In this document: piece by piece, positions 7,098-12,852 of the stretch | Layout of the letters: every line of letters begins with the position of its first letter | Position numbering within the stretch: the stretch's first letter is position 1 | Assembly: GCA_030631505.1 (NCBI GenBank) | Contig: DAOVKX010000011.1 | Coordinates: forward strand, 1 to 20,093 | Origin: Candidatus Nanohaloarchaea archaeon | GTDB lineage: Archaea > EX4484-52 > DAOVKX01 | Reading direction: 5' to 3' | Length of the DNA: 20,093 nucleotides | Position numbers and translations under genes: made by a program | The notes under the pieces: model-generated | Databases searched by the model: none | What the model saw: the letters and a program-made list of their open reading frames with translations, nothing else | What the model was told of the DNA's origin: nothing

Positions 7098-7553
7098 TTT
7101 ATCGCTTAGTTTATGCGAAACGTATCCAAAAAAGGCAAAGATTCCCGGCGCTGAACTGCCAATGGCTGTGAGGGAAATAAATGCAACAGACAGCGAGAAA
7201 ACAAGGCAGATTTTATAAGAATGCATTATACCTCTATGTTTTGGCTTAATCAGGAGCAGGATGCGTTTTGAGGATACAATCCATAAACCCAGCAAGAGAA
7301 ACATCAATGCTAAATTTTTATAAGAAACTGCTGTAATCCATGCAGAAATCAGGATGATGGCTGTTGCCCGGAATGCCCGGTAACCTTTTGAATTCTTCTG
7401 GTCTATGTCAGGGAAGACTGATGCAAGAAGGCATGCAACAAAACAAACGGCAATTACTGTTCCGGAGAATGTAAAATTTAAACTGCTGAATACAGACAGG
7501 ACTAAAACAAATGAGATAAATCCAAGAAGCAGGTGGGCCTGATAGTTTGGCAT
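7086..7553 (-). CDS. Membrane-bound metal-dependent hydrolase, YdjM-like
   Basis: This 155-residue protein has four to five hydrophobic segments. An early His (M-P-N-Y-Q-A-H) precedes the first segment, the metal-site motif F-P-D-I-D is at about 47-51, and K-H-R-G-I-M-H-S is at about 105-112. These are the hallmarks of the YdjM/LexA-binding inner-membrane hydrolase family, whose enzymatic role is poorly known. It lies 18 bases downstream of another small membrane protein on the same strand and probably shares its transcript. Its 3' end overlaps aMBF1 by 12 bases in convergent orientation. Confidence 0.7.
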   Translation of the reverse strand: MPNYQAHLLLGFISFVLVLSVFSSLNFTFSGTVIAVCFVACLLASVFPDIDQKNSKGYRAFRATAIILISAWITAVSYKNLALMFLLLGLWIVSSKRILLLIKPKHRGIMHSYKICLVFSLSVAFISLTAIGSSAPGIFAFFGYVSHKLSDKLFN

Positions 7554-7571
7554 ATTTTTATTTCGTGCCTA

Positions 7572-7847
7572 TTATATATCAAGTTTTATCCCGCCGATTT
7601 TCTCTGCTATAATGTTGTAAACGAATGCAATGAGCGCCCCGAGGATTACTCCTGATATAGCGTAAACTATTGGAAGCAGTATTAATGCCTGCGGTGTGCC
7701 AACCATCATTCCTGTCATTGCGGTTGATGCGCCAAGCAAATCCCTAAGCAACAGCGTGAGCAGGGCAGATATAGCCCCTATCACGAAATAAATCACTCCG
7801 GATACTTTCGCGGCAGATACAACATCGATTTTCTTTAGTTCTTTCAT
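7572..7847 (-). CDS. Small membrane protein with two to three hydrophobic segments
   Basis: The 91-residue product has a short charged N-terminus (M-K-E-L-K-K-I-D), a hydrophobic stretch at about 14-37, a Gly/Met-rich turn, a second long hydrophobic stretch at about 53-80, and an A-E-K-I-G-G-I-K-L-D-I tail. Similar small proteins with a G-G-I-type tail are common in archaeal genomes, but I cannot assign a function. A GTGATG ribosome binding site precedes the ATG at 7847, and a TATA box at 7881-7888 is about 36 bases upstream, giving a leader of roughly 10 bases. The hydrolase-like membrane gene follows 18 bases later. Confidence 0.7.
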   Translation of the reverse strand: MKELKKIDVVSAAKVSGVIYFVIGAISALLTLLLRDLLGASTAMTGMMVGTPQALILLPIVYAISGVILGALIAFVYNIIAEKIGGIKLDI

Positions 7848-7880
7848 AATACATCACTAAATTATTAGGGAGTGTTTGAG

Positions 7881-7888
7881 TATATAAA
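7881..7888 (-). promoter_or_regulatory. TATA box for the small membrane protein operon
   Basis: TTTATATA on the minus strand immediately adjoins the stop codon of the HEPN gene (7889-7891). Transcription would begin near 7858, just before a GTGATG ribosome binding site and the ATG at 7847. Confidence 0.5.
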
Positions 7889-8269
7889 TCATTTTACGAT
7901 TTCTACGACCCATTTTACAAATTTTATTGCGTCATTAACCATCCCTTCTGCGAATCTTTTACTTACTTCTGCAGGCCTGTAACCAAATTTATGCCTTTTG
8001 TCAAGTACAGAGGATAGTATATTTATTTTATTCTGGTTTACTACGTTGCCTGCTTTTTTGTGGAGAATGACTGCCTCACTGTGATCTCGTGTGGCGACTT
8101 CCTGCAGTATAAATATTGTGAATGCATCGTTGGCTGATATGACTGCATCGCCTGCGTTCATTAGAGCAACTTTAAATCTGCTTTTGTCCAAGTTTTCTTT
8201 GGCACTTTCGATAAACTCGAAAGCATCTTTTAATCTTGTGATTGCTTTTTCTTTTTCTGCTGAAATCAT
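7889..8269 (-). CDS. HEPN-domain protein, partner of the upstream nucleotidyltransferase
   Basis: This 126-residue, almost all-helical protein starts M-I-S-A-E-K-E-K. It has the HEPN layout: a first helix pair rich in A/L/K, A-L-M-N-A-G-D-A-V-I-S-A-N-D-A-F (about 35-50), and a last helix after L-D-K-R-H-K-F-G-Y. In MNT/HEPN systems the HEPN protein is the RNase-type toxin. The canonical R-x4-6-H motif is not clear here, so activity is uncertain. Its ATG shares one base with the TAA stop of the nucleotidyltransferase (TAATG at 8271-8267), a strong sign of translational coupling. For this reason an in-frame extension to 8305 was rejected. Confidence 0.75.
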   Translation of the reverse strand: MISAEKEKAITRLKDAFEFIESAKENLDKSRFKVALMNAGDAVISANDAFTIFILQEVATRDHSEAVILHKKAGNVVNQNKINILSSVLDKRHKFGYRPAEVSKRFAEGMVNDAIKFVKWVVEIVK

Positions 8270-8880
8270 TACACCAGCTCCAAAGGGTCTTTTCCATATA
8301 AACATTTACTCTCTTTAGTTATTGAAAGTATCAATGGCTCTCTTTTTCCATACAATTTTTTAAATTCTTTTATTGAGATTATATCAAACATTACGATTAA
8401 TTCTTCATTTAACAACTCATTTTTTACATAATTGAAAAGGTCATTCATGCTTTTTGTTTTTTTTGACACTATAACCATTATGTCAACGTCGCTTCTGAAT
8501 GTAAATCTTTCTGATATAACAGAACCATAGGCAATTACTGATATTATTTCTTTGTGTTTTTTTGGTTCGAGTTTACGTATGATTTTCTTTAATATATTGC
8601 TCTTCATAAGCGAGTAATTACTGAGCGTTGGCAATATTATTGTTTTGACGAGGAAATTTGATTTATTCAATTTAAATAATCTGATTTTACGCCTTGATTC
8701 CTCTGTAACAATACCTTTTTCTCCCATATCTGTCAAAATTATTTGGGCGTTACTTTTAGCGATTCCGACATCTCTTGAAATTTCAGAGATAGAGAACTGC
8801 CTGTTGAATCTGTAGAGGTGGTATAACACCTTAATCGCATTTTTTGACGGGAATATTTCAGCCAATAACATAAATATCAC
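8269..8880 (-). CDS. Winged-helix plus MNT nucleotidyltransferase antitoxin
   Basis: The 203-residue protein joins an N-terminal winged-helix DNA-binding domain (about 1-70, with I-S-E-I-S-R-D-V-G-I-A-K-S-N as the recognition region) to a minimal nucleotidyltransferase domain. The polymerase-beta-type motif is complete: G119-S120 then D131-V-D133 (G-S-x10-D-x-D). A third Asp is likely in V-M-F-D-I-I-S near 166. In MNT/HEPN pairs such enzymes neutralise the HEPN toxin by AMP transfer, and here the fused winged helix suggests it also represses its own promoter. It overlaps the HEPN gene by one base. Alternative ATG: 8871. A similar pair lies at 10989-12069. Confidence 0.8.
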   Translation of the reverse strand: MIFMLLAEIFPSKNAIKVLYHLYRFNRQFSISEISRDVGIAKSNAQIILTDMGEKGIVTEESRRKIRLFKLNKSNFLVKTIILPTLSNYSLMKSNILKKIIRKLEPKKHKEIISVIAYGSVISERFTFRSDVDIMVIVSKKTKSMNDLFNYVKNELLNEELIVMFDIISIKEFKKLYGKREPLILSITKESKCLYGKDPLELV

Positions 8881-8884
8881 TGTT

Positions 8885-8931
8885 CTATTTTTAGTACGTA
8901 TGTACTATTTTTAGTACAATAAATATATAAA
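8885..8931 (-). promoter_or_regulatory. Promoter and candidate operator of the first MNT/HEPN pair
   Basis: CTATTTTTAGTAC occurs twice with a 20-base period (8885-8897 and 8905-8917). Between the copies lies the inverted repeat AGTAC-GTAT-GTACT (8893-8906). A TTTATATATTTA box on the minus strand (about 8920-8931) would start transcription near 8899, inside this repeat, so a bound repressor could block it. The winged-helix domain of the gene product is the obvious candidate. Confidence 0.5.
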
Positions 8932-9034
8932 TGTTACTGTTTGGATTTTAGATACCTAGAAGATGAAAAACGAGAAATAATAAACAGAATAAAAAAGAAT
9001 TATAAAGAGAACAAACCAAAAAATAAGTGATGAT

Positions 9035-10318
9035 ATGGTATTTCAGACACCGCGCGGAATGAAGGACATTGAGCCGGATGAGATGGCTAAACGGAAGTGG
9101 GTTTACGCCAGGATACGGAAGGTTCTTGACAGCTATGGCTATTATGAGATGGAGCCGTCTTCTATTGAGTATTTTAAAACCCTTGCCGCGAAGTCAGGTG
9201 AAGATGTAAAAGATGAAATATATTATTTCAAGGACAAAGCAGGGAGGGAACTTGGTTTGAGGTTTGACCTGAGCGTTGGCATTGCAAGGATGGCTGCGAA
9301 CACCCAGTTTACAAAGCCGCTGAAAGTTTATTCAATTTCAAACATGTGGAGATATGACGCTCCCCAATTCGGACGCTACAGGTGCTTCTACCAGTGGGAT
9401 GTTGAAATTCTTGGCTCTGAATTTATTGAATCAGATGCGGAAATAATTGCAGTGAATGTCGACATTCTGAAAAAATTAAAACTGAATAATTTTGAGGTAA
9501 GGATAAACAACAGAAAAATTGTGGAGGGTGTTCTGAATTACTTTGGCGTTCCTGAGGATAAATTTGATGATGCCATGAGGATTATAGATAAAATAGGCAA
9601 ACTTCCGCGGATAAAAATAATAACCGATTTTCGCAAAATCGGCGTTGAAAGGGTGCAGATAGATGAGATTTTAAGTGCTCTTTCCAGAAAGGGAAAGCCG
9701 GTTGAAGTTCTGAAAGGTATAATTGGTGACTTCCCTGACAAAGAGGAAAAAATCAATGAGGGTGTTGCTGAGCTGGAGGAGCTTTATTCCTGCCTGAAGT
9801 TCTTTGGCGTGGCAAACAAATGCGTTTTTGACCTGTCAGTTGTCCGGGGCCTGGGGTATTATACAGGGATTGTATTTGAAATTTTTGATAAGAATCATGA
9901 GGATATTGGCGCTATTGCAGGCGGCGGGAGGTTTGACAATTTGGTTAAGATTTATGGAAGTAATGACGTTCCCGCAACCGGCGCTGCTGGAGGTATGGAG
10001 CGGCTGATGCTTGCCCTGGAGAAAAACAACCTGATTCCTGAAACAAAAGCAACTCCTAAAATGTATGTTGCGCCAACCAATGAAAATGTAATAAAGCAAT
10101 CCATAAAAATAGCCAACACTCTCAGAAAGAAAGGCAAAACAGTTGAAATGGGCCTGATGAGAAAAACCCTGCAGAAGCAACTGAAACATGCCAACAAAAA
10201 TAAAATACCTGTTGTTATCATTGTCGGGGAAAATGACTTAAAGAAAAAACAGGTCACTGCAAGAGACATGAAAACAGGGAAAGAGAAGAAGGTCAAAGTA
10301 GTTGTTGGCAGCGAGTGA
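9035..10318 (+). CDS. hisS: Histidyl-tRNA synthetase
   Basis: The 427-residue enzyme charges tRNA-His with histidine. Class II landmarks are all present: T-P-R-G-M-K-D at 5-11, R-F-D-L-S at 76-80, motif 2 R-Y-D-A-P-Q-F-G-R-Y-R-C-F-Y-Q at 106-120, the HisRS-specific R-G-L-G-Y-Y-T-G at 271-278, G-G-G-R-F-D at 296-301 and motif 3 G-G-M-E-R at 319-323. An anticodon-binding domain follows from about 340 to the end. The length is normal. The ATG at 9035 follows a GTGATG sequence and a TATAAAG box near 9001. The gene stands alone on the plus strand between two toxin-antitoxin modules, convergent with hicA. Confidence 0.95.
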   Translation: MVFQTPRGMKDIEPDEMAKRKWVYARIRKVLDSYGYYEMEPSSIEYFKTLAAKSGEDVKDEIYYFKDKAGRELGLRFDLSVGIARMAANTQFTKPLKVYSISNMWRYDAPQFGRYRCFYQWDVEILGSEFIESDAEIIAVNVDILKKLKLNNFEVRINNRKIVEGVLNYFGVPEDKFDDAMRIIDKIGKLPRIKIITDFRKIGVERVQIDEILSALSRKGKPVEVLKGIIGDFPDKEEKINEGVAELEELYSCLKFFGVANKCVFDLSVVRGLGYYTGIVFEIFDKNHEDIGAIAGGGRFDNLVKIYGSNDVPATGAAGGMERLMLALEKNNLIPETKATPKMYVAPTNENVIKQSIKIANTLRKKGKTVEMGLMRKTLQKQLKHANKNKIPVVIIVGENDLKKKQVTARDMKTGKEKKVKVVVGSE

Positions 10319-10336
10319 GATTTAATCAAAACGCAA

Positions 10337-10356
10337 AAACAACCATTTTAAACCTT
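10337..10356 (+). repeat. TA-boundary direct repeat, copy 1
   Basis: AAACAACCATTTTAAACCTT is copy 3 (12076-12098) with three bases missing. It lies between hisS and hicA and reaches into the last codons of hicA. Confidence 0.55.
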
Positions 10357-10581
10357 CAGAGTTTCAAGGAATTTTTCCCTGTTAATCTGCAAATCCTTTT
10401 TAATGATTTTGTTTAGGAGTCCAGGACCGATTTCTTCTCCAGCATGATTTGGAATCGTGGTTTTTCTCCCGTCAGGATGCTTGTACACCATATGGCTTCC
10501 TGTGGTATGGTCGTAAATAAAACCTAATTTTTCTATAATTTTACCTAATTCTTTTCCAGTTAAGCGGGGCAATTTTACCAA
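10348..10581 (-). CDS. hicA: HicA mRNA-interferase toxin
   Basis: This 77-residue protein is of normal HicA length. The dsRBD-like fold with the catalytic His is visible: G-K-E-L-G-K-I-I-E-K-L-G-F at 9-21, then T-T-G-S-H30-M-V-Y and the P-D-G-R-K-T-T-I-P-N-H strand. HicA cleaves mRNA until bound by HicB. The start codon is TTG at 10581; GAGGTG inside the last codons of hicB (10592-10587) is well spaced as its ribosome binding site. HicB lies 3 bases upstream on the same strand, so the pair is translationally close. Confidence 0.88.
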   Translation of the reverse strand: MVKLPRLTGKELGKIIEKLGFIYDHTTGSHMVYKHPDGRKTTIPNHAGEEIGPGLLNKIIKKDLQINREKFLETLKV

Positions 10582-10584
10582 GAA

Positions 10585-10794
10585 TTACACCTCTATCTGC
10601 TGAACCCCTACAAATGTTTCCTGAGGTTTGTGTTTTTCAGGAGTTTCTATATAGGCCTGAATTGCTTCTTTTGTTCTTTTCATTAATTCATCCAATGTTT
10701 TTGCCTGCGTATGGCAACCTGGCAGTTCAACCACTTCAGATATGAGCCATCCCTCTTCATCTTTTTCGATAATAATAGTAAACTTGCTTGCCAT
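10585..10794 (-). CDS. hicB: HicB antitoxin (short form)
   Basis: Numbered from the ATG at 10794 the product is 69 residues. It begins M-A-S-K-F-T-I-I-I-E-K-D-E-E-G-W and has E-L-P-G-C-H-T-Q-A-K-T-L-D-E-L, the partial RNase-H-like HicB fold that masks HicA. There is no C-terminal helix-turn-helix or ribbon-helix-helix segment, so this form may not bind DNA itself. An in-frame upstream extension to 10857 was rejected because a TATA box at 10817-10824 predicts transcription to begin exactly at 10794. The order antitoxin then toxin is the reverse of the common hicAB order, but is known for the family. Confidence 0.85.
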   Translation of the reverse strand: MASKFTIIIEKDEEGWLISEVVELPGCHTQAKTLDELMKRTKEAIQAYIETPEKHKPQETFVGVQQIEV

Positions 10795-10816
10795 AAGAAA
10801 TAATGACATTCTCAAC

Positions 10817-10824
10817 TTTATAAA
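10817..10824 (-). promoter_or_regulatory. TATA box of hicBA
   Basis: TTTATAAA centred near 10820 lies 26 bases before the hicB ATG at 10794, predicting a leaderless hicBA transcript. Confidence 0.6.
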
Positions 10825-10885
10825 TTTTTTATTTAAGCTGGCTCTGTTGGAAATCAATCGTCAGCTTTGCCAATTTCTTTGTTTG

Positions 10886-10908
10886 AAACAGCCAACTTTT
10901 TAAACCTT
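10886..10908 (+). repeat. TA-boundary direct repeat, copy 2
   Basis: AAACAGCCAACTTTTTAAAC plus CTT matches copy 3 at 21 of 23 positions. It lies between the divergent hicBA and second MNT/HEPN modules, and the match with copy 1 extends into CAGA on the right. Confidence 0.6.
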
Positions 10909-10938
10909 CAGATTTTCTTGAAAATAAAAATCGTTAAG

Positions 10939-10968
10939 TTTATATACTTATAAAAGTATAATATTATA
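10939..10968 (+). promoter_or_regulatory. Promoter and candidate operator of the second MNT/HEPN pair
   Basis: A TTTATATA box (10939-10946) predicts a start near 10969. Overlapping and following it are TATACTT-ATAA-AAGTATA (10943-10960, perfect 7-bp arms) and the perfect palindrome TATAATATTATA (10957-10968). AAAGGA at 10975-10980 is a possible ribosome binding site for the ATG at 10989. Confidence 0.5.
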
Positions 10969-10988
10969 TCAAAGAAAGGATAATTAAA

Positions 10989-11609
10989 ATGTTAACAAAA
11001 GAAGAACTTAAAGTTATTGATTTATTCAGAAAAGATTTGTTTAAGTATTATAGTATCAGAGAAATTATGAAAAAAATATCAAAAAAATCCTATAGCTGGA
11101 CATTTAAAGCAGTAAAAAAACTGAATGAGTTGGGAGTAGTTAATATAGAAAAAAAGGGAAATACTAATTTATGTTCTATAAATCTTGACAATACTCTTAC
11201 GATAACTTATCTTTCTTTTTTGGAAGAGTTTGATGCAATTACAAAAAAATTACCAAGAAAAAATGTTGCTGAATTGATTAATTCAATTCCTTTGTCGTAT
11301 TTTACTTTTATCGTCACAGGTTCCTATGCAGAAGGAAGAGCAACCGAGAAATCCGATCTGGATGTTGTTGTTTTGGTTGAGGATGGAGCAATCACTAAAA
11401 ACATTTTAGCAGTACTAAAGAACAAGGGTGAATTGATGATGCCTGAGGTTCACCCCTATGTTTTTACCAAATCTGAATTTTTACAGATGCTGCTGAGCGA
11501 TGAGGAGAATTACGGCAAGCTTTTGTTTAAAAACCGGATTATACTTTTTGGTTCGCAAAATTATTATTTAATTATAAAAGAGGCAATTAAGCATGGATTC
11601 AAAGGCTAA
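10989..11609 (+). CDS. Winged-helix plus MNT nucleotidyltransferase antitoxin (second pair)
   Basis: The 206-residue protein has an N-terminal winged-helix region (about 1-70, S-I-R-E-I-M-K-K-I-S then W-T-F-K-A-V-K-K-L-N-E-L-G) and a nucleotidyltransferase domain with G111-S112-Y-A-E-G-R-A-T-E-K-S-D123-L-D125. The region where a third acidic residue is expected reads P-E-V-H-P-Y-V-F, so that ligand is unclear. The role is as for the first pair: neutralising the HEPN partner and probably repressing its own promoter. The two MNT proteins share layout but little obvious sequence, so they are not a recent duplication. It overlaps the HEPN gene by 17 bases. Confidence 0.8.
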   Translation: MLTKEELKVIDLFRKDLFKYYSIREIMKKISKKSYSWTFKAVKKLNELGVVNIEKKGNTNLCSINLDNTLTITYLSFLEEFDAITKKLPRKNVAELINSIPLSYFTFIVTGSYAEGRATEKSDLDVVVLVEDGAITKNILAVLKNKGELMMPEVHPYVFTKSEFLQMLLSDEENYGKLLFKNRIILFGSQNYYLIIKEAIKHGFKG

Positions 11610-12069
11610 ACTTTATCTGCAAAGGGCGGAGAATGAGTTCAGACTGGCGAAAGCCATTTTTAACTTATCTGAAAAAGAAAATATAAAGGCAGAAGTTGGA
11701 GCCAATCCGAAAGACACTTTTTATTCTGCAGTGATTTCTCATTGTTATTATTCTATATTTTATTGCGCAAAGGCATTGTTGTTAACTAATGGCGTTGAAA
11801 CAAAAGCGCCTGAAGTCCACAAAAAGACTTTGGAAGAGTTCAAGAAAAATTTTGTTGATACCGGCGAACTGGATGCAGAACTATTAAAAATTTACAGGAA
11901 AATGATAGTGAGGGCTGACGAACTTTTAAGTTTATTCGCCCATGAGAAATGGAAAAGAGGCAATTTTACATACAAGACCATCGCCCAGGCAAACCTTGAG
12001 CCAGCAAGAGAATCAATAGACAATGCCAAGAACTTTTTAACAAACATAAAACAGGTTATTGATAAGTAA
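11593..12069 (+). CDS. HEPN-domain toxin of the second pair
   Basis: This 158-residue helical protein begins M-D-S-K-A-K-L-Y-L-Q-R-A-E-N-E and contains the HEPN core S-A-V-I-S-H-C-Y-Y-S-I-F-Y-C-A-K-A-L-L (about 45-63), followed by V-H-K-K-T and a third helix before A-H-E-K-W-K-R. It is longer than the first HEPN protein and belongs to a different subfamily. The catalytic R-x4-6-H motif is not obvious. Its start lies within the end of the nucleotidyltransferase gene, a 17-base overlap that indicates coupled translation. Direct repeat copy 3, which holds a T6 run, follows 7 bases after the stop and may also end transcription. Confidence 0.8.
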   Translation: MDSKAKLYLQRAENEFRLAKAIFNLSEKENIKAEVGANPKDTFYSAVISHCYYSIFYCAKALLLTNGVETKAPEVHKKTLEEFKKNFVDTGELDAELLKIYRKMIVRADELLSLFAHEKWKRGNFTYKTIAQANLEPARESIDNAKNFLTNIKQVIDK

Positions 12070-12075
12070 ACTTAA

Positions 12076-12098
12076 AAACAACCAATTTTTTAAACCTT
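12076..12098 (+). repeat. TA-boundary direct repeat, copy 3
   Basis: AAACAACCAATTTTTTAAAC plus CTT, directly downstream of the second HEPN gene and upstream of the broken relE gene. The T6 run could alternatively act as a transcription terminator. Confidence 0.6.
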
Positions 12099-12108
12099 TC
12101 TACAACAT

Positions 12109-12148
12109 TTTAAATACTATGTCCGGAATAGTAGTAAGTAATTGAGGT
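12109..12148 (+). promoter_or_regulatory. Promoter and ribosome binding site of the relE-like gene
   Basis: ATTTTAAATA (about 12108-12117) is a good archaeal TATA box with a predicted start near 12139. GAGGT at 12144-12148 lies 5 bases before a GTG codon at 12154. Together they mark 12154 as the original start of the relE-like gene, although that frame is now interrupted. Confidence 0.5.
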
Positions 12149-12153
12149 AATAA

Positions 12154-12467
12154 GTGATATCATATATACTCTAGAGTTTCATCCAAATTGTTTAAGAACC
12201 TTCTCAAAATTATCAAACGACACGCAAAATCGCATATGGAAAGAACTGAGGAAGATGAAGGAAAATCCATTCAAAAATAAACGTTTGGCCCCACCTTTTG
12301 TTGGCTGTTTCAAGGCAAAAGCAGGAAAATACAGAATAGTTTATCTCCCAAATCAAGAAACTGAAGTTATAATTATTGTTGATATTGATTTAAGAAAGAG
12401 AGTATGGGATAATAAAAGGAAGACTACGATAATCCAAATCGCTCGGCGAATTCTTTCTCAGAAATAA
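12154..12467 (+). pseudogene. RelE/ParE-family toxin, frameshifted near its start
   Basis: From GTG at 12154 the frame reads V-I-S-Y then stops at TAG (12172-12174). Removing two bases of the TATATA run (12166-12167) restores one frame of 103 residues: M-I-S-Y-T-L-E-F-H-P-N-C-L-R and onward. The rest has RelE features: a helical K-E-L-R-K-M-K-E-N-P segment, then G-C-F-K-A-K-A-G-K-Y-R-I-V-Y and V-I-I-I-V-D-I-D-L-R-K-R-V. The restored frame is open through 12138 upstream but offers no ATG, GTG or TTG before the ATG at 12255, which would give only the C-terminal 70 residues and lose the first helices. The gene's 3' end overlaps the convergent antitoxin gene by 44 bases, and the tail after V-W-D-N does not look like RelE. 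Confidence 0.65.
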
Positions 12468-12630
12468 GTTTCTTGCCGCTATGAATATCATTTAATGCCT
12501 CTAAAATTCGTTTTGCTGCTTTAGGGTCACTAAGTATTTCCATAGTTTCCATTATGGCTTCATATTCTTCAAAGGGTATAGAAATAAAATCCCTTTCAGG
12601 CCTACTTTGTGATTCCAAATTAAGACTCAT
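12424..12630 (-). CDS. RelB/Phd-like antitoxin
   Basis: The 68-residue product begins M-S-L-N-L-E-S-Q and contains F-I-S-I-P-F-E-E-Y-E-A-I-M-E-T-M-E-I-L-S-D-P, the pattern of archaeal and bacterial RelB/Phd-type antitoxins, with an acidic-basic helical tail ending F-A-E-R-F-G-L-S. The start at 12630 is chosen over an in-frame GTG at 12639 because AGGTG (12641-12637) sits 6 bases before the ATG. It converges on the broken relE-like gene and overlaps it by 44 bases, which is unusual because these partners are normally co-directional. The TATATA of the tandem promoter just upstream is nearly symmetrical and could serve this gene as well. Confidence 0.75.
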   Translation of the reverse strand: MSLNLESQSRPERDFISIPFEEYEAIMETMEILSDPKAAKRILEALNDIHSGKKLISEKEFAERFGLS

Positions 12631-12640
12631 ACAAAACACC

Positions 12641-12784
12641 TATTTTATATATAATTTAGTACCTAAAACCTTATGTTTTTTCCACCGAAGGTATATATAG
12701 TTTTTCTGCACTATTTTTATATACGGTAGTACCTTTTTAAAGCTATAAGTTTTTTCCGCCGAAAGTATATATAGTTTTTCTGCA
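12641..12784 (+). repeat. Tandemly duplicated promoter upstream of the giant gene
   Basis: Two adjoining units of 70 and 74 bases (12641-12710, 12711-12784) share TAGTACC, and their last 36 bases (12675-12710 and 12749-12784) are identical at 34 of 36 positions. Each holds CCGAA(G/A)GTATATATAG, an archaeal BRE followed by a TATA box (TATA centres near 12695 and 12769). The downstream copy predicts transcription from about 12796, and the upstream copy from about 12722. Confidence 0.7.
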
Positions 12785-12797
12785 ATAATTATATTTG

Positions 12798-12847
12798 TTA
12801 TTGTTAAGTATTGACAATGTTAATTATTAACAATAAAGAGAGGGGTG
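12798..12847 (+). promoter_or_regulatory. 5'-leader hairpin and ribosome binding site of the giant gene
   Basis: TTATTGTTAA (12798-12807) and TTAACAATAA (12827-12836) are a perfect 10-bp inverted repeat with a 19-base loop, which holds further related half-sites including GTTAAT-T-ATTAAC (12819-12831). It begins at the predicted transcription start of the downstream promoter. AGGGGTGA (12840-12847) is a strong ribosome binding site 5 bases before the ATG at 12853. Confidence 0.6.
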
Positions 12848-12852
12848 AATAT

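Noticed and set aside
8941..9030. A 29-codon frame from TTG directly upstream of hisS (Lys/Glu-rich, ending K-P-K-N-K)
   Set aside because: It has no ATG, the nearest TATA box predicts a start inside it, and Lys/Glu-rich peptides arise easily from A-rich DNA. It could be a gene remnant, but the support is too thin.
12255..12467. An intact 70-residue gene starting at ATG 12255
   Set aside because: RelE-like coding continues in frame upstream of this ATG, and a ribosome binding site and promoter fit a start at 12154, so this is the tail of a broken gene.
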